A stretch of DNA of 64,000 nt, taken from the NCBI GenBank assembly GCA_020186115.1, contig WSYJ01000180.1:62001-126000 (forward strand), in the 5' to 3' direction. The notes under the pieces are model-generated. The model was given only the letters and a program-made list of their open reading frames with translations, was not told where the DNA came from and did no database searches. This document shows, in pieces, positions 39,787 through 48,404 of the stretch. The position numbers and the translations under genes are program-made. Source of the DNA: Histomonas meleagridis. Lineage: Eukaryota > Parabasalia > Tritrichomonadida > Dientamoebidae. Numbering within the stretch: the stretch's first letter is position 1; every line of letters starts with the position of its first letter.

Positions 39787-41499
39787 TTACATATGTCTCA
39801 CTTGTCTCATTTTGTTTATATCTTCTTTCATTTGATCCATTTCCTTTTTCATTTCTTTCAGTTTAATGTTTTTTTCTTTTAATTCTTCGAGTTCTTCTTT
39901 TTCCTTTTCATAAATTTCTGTTTTTTGTTTTAATTGGTTTAAATATGTATTATAAATTTCCTTCATTTCATCCAATTGAGATTTTAACTCATTAATTACT
40001 TCATCATTTGAGTCGTCATCTTTTACATTCATTGAACTTATTGGCGATAACTCGAATACATCTGTTGAAGGATTTGGAATTTCAAAAACAGATTCGATGT
40101 TTGTTGCAGATTTTATTTCATTATTTTGTTTTGATGGCATTTCAACAACTGTTATTTTATTTTGTTGTTGAATTTTCATTTTTCTTTCCGCGCGAATCTT
40201 TGCGATATTTGTTTTTATTTCAATTATTGCTGCTTTCTTTTCATCAACAATTTTCTTTGTTCGCATAGCTTCGTTATGTTGTCTCTGTAATTCTTCAGCA
40301 GCTGATTTTGCTCTATTTTTTAGGTTTAATTCTTTTTCATTTAATTCTTCTAATATATGTTCTGCATCATGAAGTTTTATTATTGCGTTTTCTGTTTTTT
40401 GTTTAATTTTATTAACTTCTATTTCAAGTTTCTTTTTATGTTCTTCGATTAGTTCTTTATTTTTAATATATTCTTTCTGCCCATTAAATTTTAATGTTTG
40501 AAGTTGTTGTATTTTTTGTTGTTGTTCTTTTTCAAGTTGTTTTGCTTGTTCCAATTTTTCTTTAAGAGAATTTATTTCTTGTTTCTGCTCTTTTCTTGTT
40601 TTCATTATTTTTTCTCTTTGCTTCTTCGATTTTAATTCGATTTCTTCATATCGTAATCGAAGTTGTTCTATCACCTCTTCACGTGATTTTCGTAATGTTA
40701 TAATTTCTTCGATTTCGGTTTCAAGTGTTTTCTTCTGTTTTTGTTTTGTTTCAATTTCATTTATTAATTTTTCATATTTCGATTTCATTAATATATTTTC
40801 TTCTTCTTGAATTTGCGCTTTTTGTTCCATTAATATTTGAAGTTGTTTCTCCCTTTCAGTGATCTCAGATCGATTACGTTGTTGGGCATCACGTAATGAT
40901 TCAATTAATTCTTCATTTGAAATTTCAAGTTCTTTTATTTTTTGATTCATTTCATTCATTTCTAAATTATGTTTGGAATACATTTCATTTAGAATTCCAG
41001 AAACGGTATCACGCATTTGCTTGGCAACTTTTTGTAGCTCTAATATACTTTGCTCATTGGATTGTATTGAATAAATAAGTGAATTTTTTCGTTCTTCTAA
41101 TTCTTGATTTCGTTTAAATTCTTCTTCTTGTAGTCTCCGTTGGTTTTCTTGAAATTGTTTTTGAGTAGATTCTAATTCTGATTTAGATGTGTTTAAAACT
41201 GTTTGAAGATTTTCTTTTTCGATCAAATGTTCTGATATTCTTTGTTCAAGTTCATGACATCTTTCCTCAATTCGTTTTGTTTTTAATTCTATTTTTTCTT
41301 CGTTACTTTTTAATGCTTCGTTTTGTTGTTTAGCTTGCCTTAATGCTTCATTTAATCGATAAATCTCTTCATCCCTTTGTTGGATCAAATCAATATTTTT
41401 TGCTATTTCATTTGTAATACCTTTAATTTTATTTTCTAATTCTTCAATTTGTTTATCTTTTTCATTAAACGCTGCATTGAGTTGAGAAAGCAAATCCAT
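39787..41499 (-). CDS. Long coiled-coil protein, 570 aa
   Basis: Nearly the whole protein is heptad-like E/K/Q/L sequence from 'MDLLSQLNAAFNEKDKQIEELENKIKG' onward, with one break near residues 455-500 that is rich in Ser/Pro/Asn ('VFEIPNPSTDVFELSPISSMNVKDDDS'). It has no globular domain, signal peptide or membrane segment. Such proteins in trichomonads are often cytoskeletal (costa, pelta-axostyle, basal body) but the sequence does not show which. ATG 41499 is the first start. It shares a short divergent promoter (88 bp) with the acid phosphatase; that spacer contains AACGGTTA (41543) and AACCGTTT (41573). Confidence 0.75.
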   Translation of the reverse strand: MDLLSQLNAAFNEKDKQIEELENKIKGITNEIAKNIDLIQQRDEEIYRLNEALRQAKQQNEALKSNEEKIELKTKRIEERCHELEQRISEHLIEKENLQTVLNTSKSELESTQKQFQENQRRLQEEEFKRNQELEERKNSLIYSIQSNEQSILELQKVAKQMRDTVSGILNEMYSKHNLEMNEMNQKIKELEISNEELIESLRDAQQRNRSEITEREKQLQILMEQKAQIQEEENILMKSKYEKLINEIETKQKQKKTLETEIEEIITLRKSREEVIEQLRLRYEEIELKSKKQREKIMKTRKEQKQEINSLKEKLEQAKQLEKEQQQKIQQLQTLKFNGQKEYIKNKELIEEHKKKLEIEVNKIKQKTENAIIKLHDAEHILEELNEKELNLKNRAKSAAEELQRQHNEAMRTKKIVDEKKAAIIEIKTNIAKIRAERKMKIQQQNKITVVEMPSKQNNEIKSATNIESVFEIPNPSTDVFELSPISSMNVKDDDSNDEVINELKSQLDEMKEIYNTYLNQLKQKTEIYEKEKEELEELKEKNIKLKEMKKEMDQMKEDINKMRQVRHM

Positions 41500-41587
41500 G
41501 AAAAAACGTTTATTTATGTTGAATTTTAACCACCGTTAGATCAACGGTTATCGATACAGAAAAATTCTTTATAACCGTTTTGCAAAG

Positions 41588-42763
41588 ATGTTTTTCTTCC
41601 TGTTGTCATTTGCGTTTTCATTTGATCAAACATGTGTAGCATCAACATCGACTCCACCAGAACCGCCAGAAGGATATAAGCTAGTTCAAATTCAAGTTTT
41701 AACTCGTCATGGTGCTAGATCACCATTAAATGCCCTCTTAAATCGGACACAAAGAGGCCAATGGAATTGCGATTCAGATGATGCCGTTTCAGGCCGTATA
41801 AACGTTGCAAATCTCAACAAGCCAAGAAGAATTCGCCATCTAATGGATCCTCGTTTAACAGATTATCCTCCAAGTTGTGCTGTGGGCGAACTCACTTTAG
41901 AAGGTATGAATCAACACAAACTACTTGGCGCATCATATCGAAAATATTTGGTTGACAAGAAATTCCTTAGTACCGACTACATCAATCCAGATGAAATGTT
42001 TGTTCGAGCTACTACATATGATCGTACCTACAGAAGTGCAATTTCATTTCTTAATGGTTTATATCCACCAGCCCGTCCAGATGAAATAATATCCGTCATT
42101 ATTGGATCCACCTATGATGTTCTCCGTCCATCCTCTTCATATTGTCCCGAAATCAAGCAACTCGAAACAGATTTTTTAAATACGGATTCATTTAAGAATC
42201 AACTTAAAGAAGGACAAGAAATGTTTGGCGAACTAGGCAAATATCTTGACATTAGCATTACCGACAGAAGTTCTCTTGAAAAAGTTTGCGATTGGGTCAA
42301 TACATTATCATGTGATGAACGTGAAATAGGTCCAAGTGTTACCTCTCAAATGATTTCCAAATGTCGGACCATTTCTGGTAGCTTTATGTTTGGAGCTTAC
42401 GGCGGTGATAATAACAAAACACGTGGAATTGCTTTCTCCACTGGAATGAGGGAAATTTTCCGCGTCATCGATGAGGCACTTTCCGGAGTTTCACCGGTGA
42501 AGTTCGCACTTCACTCAGCACACGATACGTCGGTTGTTGCAATGTTAACCGCTTTAGGACAGAACGTTAACTCTGTACCACCATACGCATCTCATATAGC
42601 TGTTGAGCTATTCGAAAAGGATCAGAAATATTATGTGAGGTTCTCATTCAATGGAAATCCATTGGTGATACCAATGATGAATTCGAATGAGACAATATAT
42701 GATATGCACGCATTTAGATCAATGATGGAGCCACTGATTGACCATTGTAAAGAGGCACAATAA
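41588..42763 (+). CDS. Secreted histidine acid phosphatase, 391 aa
   Basis: Branch 2 histidine phosphatase. The catalytic RHGxRxP motif is intact ('LTRHGARSPLNALL', about residues 38-51) and the proton-donor HD pair is present in 'ALHSAHDTSVVAML' (about residue 310). The 'MFVRATTYDRTYRSAISFLNGLYPP' block with the third catalytic Arg is also there. Residues 1-15 form a signal peptide (MFFFLLSFAFSF), so the enzyme is lysosomal or secreted; no C-terminal membrane anchor is visible. Closest in layout to lysosomal/prostatic acid phosphatase and 2-phosphoxylose phosphatase types. ATG 41588 is the first start; TAA overlaps TAAA. Secreted acid phosphatase is a well known activity of trichomonads. Confidence 0.88.
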   Translation: MFFFLLSFAFSFDQTCVASTSTPPEPPEGYKLVQIQVLTRHGARSPLNALLNRTQRGQWNCDSDDAVSGRINVANLNKPRRIRHLMDPRLTDYPPSCAVGELTLEGMNQHKLLGASYRKYLVDKKFLSTDYINPDEMFVRATTYDRTYRSAISFLNGLYPPARPDEIISVIIGSTYDVLRPSSSYCPEIKQLETDFLNTDSFKNQLKEGQEMFGELGKYLDISITDRSSLEKVCDWVNTLSCDEREIGPSVTSQMISKCRTISGSFMFGAYGGDNNKTRGIAFSTGMREIFRVIDEALSGVSPVKFALHSAHDTSVVAMLTALGQNVNSVPPYASHIAVELFEKDQKYYVRFSFNGNPLVIPMMNSNETIYDMHAFRSMMEPLIDHCKEAQ

Positions 42764-43088
42764 ATGAACATTTGTTAATTTTAATCAAATTTAATTTGTT
42801 GATAAATTTTTTCTTTTATAGAAAATGTGAAACTTTTTATTTTCTTGTAATTGCTATTCATCATTTGATGGATTTATAAAGTTATTGGAAAAAATTTTCA
42901 TGTATGGAAATTGAAATTTAATGTTCATTTCTAAGAAAATTTTATAACAAAAACGTATGAACTTGAGCTCATAGTATTTAATCATCTTAACTACAAAAAT
43001 TGTTTCTGATCAGATGATTTTATTCAATTGCTAAAAAATTATCGCATGCTGACCTGCTCGAGGGGTACCCCAACACCAAACTTATGGA
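42764..43088. other. Spacer, about 325 bp
   Basis: AT-rich. Just before the SCAMP gene is a GC-richer patch, 'GCATGCTGACCTGCTCGAGG' at 43044-43063, followed by GGTACCCC and by a two-codon upstream frame (ATG GAA TGA at 43084) overlapping the real ATG at 43089. Confidence 0.4.
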
Positions 43089-43772
43089 ATGACTGAAAAT
43101 ATACCTGAAAGCGAAAAGTCTTTACTACCAAATCCATTTGATATGTCTATTGATCCTGTTGTATTTAATAGTGAATTAGTTGATGAAGATATATCAGCTC
43201 ATGTTTCAGAAATTAAACAAAGTAGAAAACCAAATTTCCCTTTTTTCTTCCCAGTTGTTTATCATAACATTTCACATGATATTCCAAAAAGATACTCATA
43301 TGCAGTCAAGTTTTGCTTGATTAGTTTTTTCTCCTTCTTTTTCAGCATACTTCTAATGTTTATAGCTCAAATATTTTCCAATAAAATCAATTCATCTTTA
43401 ATTTACCGATGGCGCGAGATAATTCTTTCATTTTTCATTTTAATCATATGTCCAGTTTCACTAATTTATGGACAATATTTCCCTATTTACAATGCAGCAC
43501 GCGAAGGCACAAAAAATAAGGCATTGATAATATTTCAATTTTTTACTATCTTCGTGTTTTTCTTTTTTGTGATTGGAATTCCTGGAAGCGGCATAATTGG
43601 AATTGGCTATGCCATTGTTGCTATTAGGTTTGGTGAAACCATAAACAAAGCACTTTCATTAATTATTACGCTTTGGGACATTCTAAATCTTGTTCTCCAA
43701 GTTAAAGTTTTATTATTAATTTCACCAATTGCCACACACACAGACAGTCCATTTTTTAACTTTACATCCTGA
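43089..43772 (+). CDS. SCAMP: SCAMP-like secretory carrier membrane protein, 227 aa
   Basis: The N-terminal tail has an NPF motif ('LLPNPFDMSID'), the EH-domain ligand typical of SCAMPs. The segment 'NFPFFFPVVYHNISHDIPKRY' matches the conserved cytosolic stretch before the first membrane span (family: NWPPLFPL.HHDI..EIP). Four hydrophobic segments follow at about residues 75-95, 108-128, 145-170 and 185-215, with the 'YNAAREGTKNKALIIFQFF' loop and a GIPGSG turn as in SCAMP 'FGFPGTG'. SCAMPs cycle between Golgi, endosomes and plasma membrane. Length is slightly below animal forms because the coiled coil is missing. ATG 43089 is chosen. Confidence 0.75.
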   Translation: MTENIPESEKSLLPNPFDMSIDPVVFNSELVDEDISAHVSEIKQSRKPNFPFFFPVVYHNISHDIPKRYSYAVKFCLISFFSFFFSILLMFIAQIFSNKINSSLIYRWREIILSFFILIICPVSLIYGQYFPIYNAAREGTKNKALIIFQFFTIFVFFFFVIGIPGSGIIGIGYAIVAIRFGETINKALSLIITLWDILNLVLQVKVLLLISPIATHTDSPFFNFTS

Positions 43773-44332
43773 GTTCCTTTTTTGAATAGATTTTGTTTGT
43801 TAATAAATATTTTTTAAAATCTGCTTATTTGCTTATTAATTTAAAGAAGGTGTCTTTCGAGAAAAAACAAAAAATTAAATTGTTGGATTTTTATTCTAAA
43901 AATAATTTTGTAGATTTAAATTTCAAAACAAACTTATGTTTTAAAATAATATTTTCATTTATCATTTTTAATAATGTCCTGTCCTAAAAGGCGAATTTTT
44001 TTAAGGACTTACATGATAAGATAAAATTCACCAAGAAAGACCACTGAGCAATGTTTCGTTTTTGTTTATGGAATCTGCTGATTACACGAATTGAAATTTC
44101 AGATAAATTCTTCGTCTTTCTATAAAAAACCCAAATTTCTGTGGTGGGTTCGAATTTGAACACAAATTGGTTTGAAAAACTTGTTTCAATAGTGAACATC
44201 GATTTCTTAGCAGTTATTTTTTCATATTGATTGTGTTGTTTGCAACGGCTTCTTTGAAATTCAAATGAATCCAACGCATTCAAAAGTTATCCGACGTAAA
44301 ATGAAGTTGATCAACCACTTCATTCATCAAAA
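43773..44332. other. Spacer, about 560 bp, with a doubtful minus ORF
   Basis: A minus-strand frame at 43984-44283 is 99 codons long but starts with TTG; its first ATG gives 72 codons (MFTIETSFSNQ...). No family recognised. The plus-strand end, 'CACTTCATTCATCAAAAATG', carries initiator-like TCATTC just upstream of the ubiquitin-like gene. Confidence 0.4.
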
Positions 44333-44842
44333 ATGGACAAGATTAAGATTAATGTTCATGATATGCCATCGAATACCGAAATAAAAATAGAAGTTTTCGG
44401 TAATGACAACATAGGAAAACTTAATGATGTTCTTAATATTCAAGATTCACATCAGCTAATATTTAATGGTATCATTTTATCACGAGCATTTTCTTTCTTG
44501 TTTTATGGAATAAAAAATGAAGATCATTTGTACATATATCATCAAAATAAGAATATGATACAAGAAAAAAATCCAACAGGCGAGCTTTCTAAATTGGCTA
44601 AAAAAAGGAAATCAATCCAAAATGTGTTATTAGACGAAAGGCTCAGAATCAAAGACATTTTGTATAGAAGAATTGAAGGAAATCATCACAGTCATCAAAA
44701 ATTAATAAAGGCATTTGTTCAATTCACTGAGAGGCCAGAAGAACAGAAAACGAGTACAACAACAATATCAGATATTTCCGCAACAAGTCCATCTACTACT
44801 AATCTTCCACTTCTTTGGGAATCCCGGTCCACTGGAAATTGA
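44333..44842 (+). CDS. Ubiquitin-like domain protein of trichomonad type, 169 aa
   Basis: The first 75 residues have a ubiquitin-like strand-helix-strand pattern: 'IKINVHDMPSNTEIKIEVF', 'LNDVLNI', 'HQLIFNGIILSRAFSFLFYGIKNEDHLYIY'. The 'LIFNGIIL...F..YGI...D.L' spacing parallels the L43-F45-A46-G47..L50 and I61..L67 positions of ubiquitin, but no C-terminal diglycine follows, so it is not a modifier. The rest is a Lys/Arg-rich helix ('LAKKRKSIQNVLLDERLRIKDILYRR') and a Ser/Thr-rich tail. Proteins of this layout seem to recur in trichomonads, but I cannot name a function. Confidence 0.6.
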   Translation: MDKIKINVHDMPSNTEIKIEVFGNDNIGKLNDVLNIQDSHQLIFNGIILSRAFSFLFYGIKNEDHLYIYHQNKNMIQEKNPTGELSKLAKKRKSIQNVLLDERLRIKDILYRRIEGNHHSHQKLIKAFVQFTERPEEQKTSTTTISDISATSPSTTNLPLLWESRSTGN

Positions 44843-45006
44843 TTTAATTTGCAATTTTAAGTGTGTATTCCTTTGTTTGTTAATAACTAATAAAAATATT
44901 ATGACTTTTGAATACTTTAAACGTGTTTTGTTAACTTTACTTATATTAACGGTTTCTCTGTAACACTTTTTTGAGAAAGTTTGTTTGACTCGTTTACCTA
45001 AAAAAA

Positions 45007-47577
45007 ATGTGGGGATCAGCACCTGCTTTTCTTGCAATGTTGAATGAAAAAAATATTAATCTTAGGATTTACGGTCTCCAGATGCTTCATCAAATTATGG
45101 AGAATGAATGGCCATTAATTGCTGACCAAGAATTACTTTTGATAAAACTTGCAAAAGATCAAAGTTTTGTAGCACATAAAAATGCAGCATTACTTGTCTC
45201 TCGTATGTTTTATCATTTAGGTAATCTTGCAGAAGCTGTTCATTATGCCATACTAGCAGAAGAAGAATTTAATCCTGCTTATAAATCCGAATATACGTCC
45301 ACAGTTGTATCCCAATCCATTCAAGAGTATATTAAGCTTATTAATTCGGGTCAAACACCACTAGATGCACTCAAAAGAATTATCCAAAATTTATTAGATG
45401 ACTTAATTCAACAAAATAAAATATCACAATGCTTATGCATAGCCATTGAGACACGATTTTTAGACTATGTTCAACGTTCTATTCAACTTCAACCATCATT
45501 AGTTGGACATGCCATAATTTTAACCATGAACACAGTTGCAGATTCATCATATCGACAACAACTTCTTCAAGAATTTGTTAATTTTGCCCAAAGTCATTGT
45601 AACAAGTTTCAATTATCACAATTATATCAAGCACTTCAAAAGCCAAAAAGTGTTGCTGATCTCCTTACTGCATTAATTCAAAGTCATGTTGATGACCACA
45701 CGTTATTAGCGTATCAAATTGGTTTTGAGTTAGCTGAGAATGCATCACAAAAATTCATTTCCGAAGTTAATAGTTCATTACCAGAAGATCCCGAATTCGA
45801 CACGTTAAAGAACATTATCTGTCGTCAAGTATTATTAGATCAATATTTACAATTTTTATTCAAGAACAACAAGACAGACATTCATGTAATTGTTGCACTA
45901 AAAGACACATTAAATAATTCGCGCATGTTAGTTCATTCATCAGTAATTATGGCTTATTCATTTATGTATGCAGGCACTGGTGATGATAACTTTTATCGTA
46001 ATAATACACAATGGTTTTCTACTGGTAAGAATTGGGCATTATTTATGACAATAGCAGCAGTCGGAGCAATTCATATTGGACATTTGAAGGCCGCGTTACA
46101 AGTGCTTCAATCCTTTTTAAATAAATCAACTCCACAATATGCATTAGGCGGAGGGTTATTTGCGTTAGGATTAATCTATGCAAATTATACATGGAATCAA
46201 ACAGTACTCGACAAGATAACGACGTTAATGAATAGCTCACAATCGATTGTAGTTAAACATGGCGGATGTTTAGCATTAGGTTTGATCTCTATGGGGTCAC
46301 AAAACCAAGAGTATTATCGAATAGCTAAAGAAGTATCACTATCACCATCACCAGAAGCAGGAGAAGCGGCAGGTTATGCAATCGGAATGATAATGTTAGG
46401 ATGTGGAGAATGTGACGAATTAAATGATTTAGAAAAATTAGCGTCGACTACAGAACATGAAAAAATCACAAGAGGTTGTGCAATGGGCTTAGCGTTAATG
46501 ATGTATGGCTTAGAAGAAAAGAGTGAAAAGTTAGTCGAAAGGTTATTACAAAGTCGTATTCCATTAATGCGTGAAAGTGCTGCTTGGGTAACAGCATTAG
46601 CTTATGTCGGTACTGCATCTAATACTGCGTTACAACGATTATTACATTTAGCCGTAAGTGACGTAAATCCGGACGTACGAAGAGCTGCAGTTATAGGCGT
46701 CGGATTTGTATTATCACGAAGCTATAAAGAAGTTCCAGGAATGGTCGACTTATTAGCGAAAAGTTATCATCCACATGTACGAAGTGGCGCAGCTTTAGCG
46801 TTAGGTATAGCTTGTGCAGGCACAGGGATGACTGAAGCTATTAATATACTCGAGCCATTACTTAATGACTTAGAAGACTTCGTCAAGCAAAGCGCAATGA
46901 TCGCAATGGCGATGGTATTACAACAGCAAAGTGATAAAGCTGTTCCGTATACGAAAGAGTTCAGAGCATATCTAAGGAAATTAATCACAAAGAAACGAAA
47001 TGATTTACAAGTCTTTGGTATGTGTTTAGCTTATGGCATATTAAATGCTGGCGGACGTAACGTGGTGATCTCTTGTAACTCATTACGTGGCGAAAATTCT
47101 GTTCTCGCAACAGTTGCTATAGCTTTGTTCTGTAATTACTTTTATTGGCACCCGTTGGCATTGATGTTGCCTTTAGCTTTTCATCCAACAGCAGTAATCG
47201 GATTGGATAAGAACTTAAACATCGTCGACTGGGAAATACTTAGTAGAGGAAGTCGAAAGTTATACGCAAACCCGCCGTCGTTCGATAGCGAAAAAGAAGA
47301 AATTCAACTCGGTAAAGCTGCTGTGTTATCAATCACAAAGAAAATGGCTGCAAATGAAGAAGAAAATATTAAGAAGGAAATGGAAATAGAAGAAGAAGAA
47401 GAGGACGAAGATGACGAAATAGAAGTGCTAAAGAACCCGTCGAGAGTTACATTGAACCAATTGTCAGGAATAGACTTGAACTTTAATAAAAGATATAAAC
47501 CAATTACGGGTCAGGTGTTCCACGGATTCGTAATGCTGAAAGAGGCGACAAACGAAGAGGAAGACGAGGATGAATAA
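45007..47577 (+). CDS. RPN2: 26S proteasome regulatory subunit RPN2 (PSMD1), 856 aa
   Basis: Scaffold subunit of the proteasome base and paralogue of RPN1. The N-terminal helices ('MWGSAPAFLAMLNEKNINLRIYGLQMLHQIMENEWPLIADQ') and the long series of PC repeats are clear, e.g. 'ALGGGLFALGLIYAN', 'KHGGCLALGLISMGSQ', 'GEAAGYAIGMIMLGCG', 'TRGCAMGLALMMYGLEEKS', 'RSGAALALGIACAGTGM' and 'DLQVFGMCLAYGILNAGG'. The block 'YFYWHPLALMLPLAFHPTAVIGLDKNLNIV' is diagnostic for RPN2/PSMD1. The tail has the expected acidic/KEKE segment. First ATG at 45007; TAA overlaps TAAATAAA. An 'AACGGTTTCTCTGTAACAC' box lies about 58 nt upstream. Length is near the yeast protein (945). Confidence 0.96.
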   Translation: MWGSAPAFLAMLNEKNINLRIYGLQMLHQIMENEWPLIADQELLLIKLAKDQSFVAHKNAALLVSRMFYHLGNLAEAVHYAILAEEEFNPAYKSEYTSTVVSQSIQEYIKLINSGQTPLDALKRIIQNLLDDLIQQNKISQCLCIAIETRFLDYVQRSIQLQPSLVGHAIILTMNTVADSSYRQQLLQEFVNFAQSHCNKFQLSQLYQALQKPKSVADLLTALIQSHVDDHTLLAYQIGFELAENASQKFISEVNSSLPEDPEFDTLKNIICRQVLLDQYLQFLFKNNKTDIHVIVALKDTLNNSRMLVHSSVIMAYSFMYAGTGDDNFYRNNTQWFSTGKNWALFMTIAAVGAIHIGHLKAALQVLQSFLNKSTPQYALGGGLFALGLIYANYTWNQTVLDKITTLMNSSQSIVVKHGGCLALGLISMGSQNQEYYRIAKEVSLSPSPEAGEAAGYAIGMIMLGCGECDELNDLEKLASTTEHEKITRGCAMGLALMMYGLEEKSEKLVERLLQSRIPLMRESAAWVTALAYVGTASNTALQRLLHLAVSDVNPDVRRAAVIGVGFVLSRSYKEVPGMVDLLAKSYHPHVRSGAALALGIACAGTGMTEAINILEPLLNDLEDFVKQSAMIAMAMVLQQQSDKAVPYTKEFRAYLRKLITKKRNDLQVFGMCLAYGILNAGGRNVVISCNSLRGENSVLATVAIALFCNYFYWHPLALMLPLAFHPTAVIGLDKNLNIVDWEILSRGSRKLYANPPSFDSEKEEIQLGKAAVLSITKKMAANEEENIKKEMEIEEEEEDEDDEIEVLKNPSRVTLNQLSGIDLNFNKRYKPITGQVFHGFVMLKEATNEEEDEDE

Positions 47578-48404
47578 ATAAATGAATTCATATCCATAAT
47601 GTTTAATATTAATTCGAAATGAATTGCGAATGACTGTGTTATATTATGAAGAATATGTATTATGTTTAATGTTTTGCTATGTGATGTTGGAAGGAGATAT
47701 ACAGTGTTTTGAGACTGAAATGGTTTTCACTTAGTGAAATTAGTACTCAATTAGTTATATGAATTATATATTCGAAATGTTATTGTACCTATAACATTAG
47801 AATAATTAATTTTACTAATACCATTTAGTAAGATCATTAAAACATCAGACATATGTTCAAGTTGATTTATTGCTAATCATATTTTTTCCACTATGACGTA
47901 GAATAAAACCGAATTTAAACAACTTAAAATACGGAAATGTCGAAGTAAAGATTTATCAACCATCAATGGACTCGAGAATTTCCTGAATAAAAAGCCATTA
48001 AAAAGATTTTGATAATAATGATTACATCGAAGGTTAATTTTTACCAATTTGAACGCATTTCATGAATAGTAATGATATTAAATGCATTGACATATGCAGA
48101 AAACAAATCCGTTGTGACAAAGGTTCAAGTATATTAAACATTTTAATGCATATATCTTTAATGGTATTGCTTTAAATGGTTCGAATGGTAGTTTAGATTC
48201 GATTAGAAAATGTCTGAAATCAAAATAGTTATAACTTTATTTAAAGCTTGATAACTTATAAGATATATTCCACAATGATTTCACATTGAATTGTGAAAGA
48301 AAACATCAATAGTATAGATAAGAATAAATACTTTAATTTCACAGAACCATAAATATAATTAAAATGTTTTTTATTATATTATTTATATTATATTAATTTT
48401 CATA
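47578..48404. other. Gene-free spacer, about 830 bp
   Basis: Convergent spacer between RPN2 and the ankyrin locus. It shows no ORF above about 40 codons and no RNA gene; a few segments are less AT-rich, e.g. 47695-47745, but carry no signature I recognise. Confidence 0.5.
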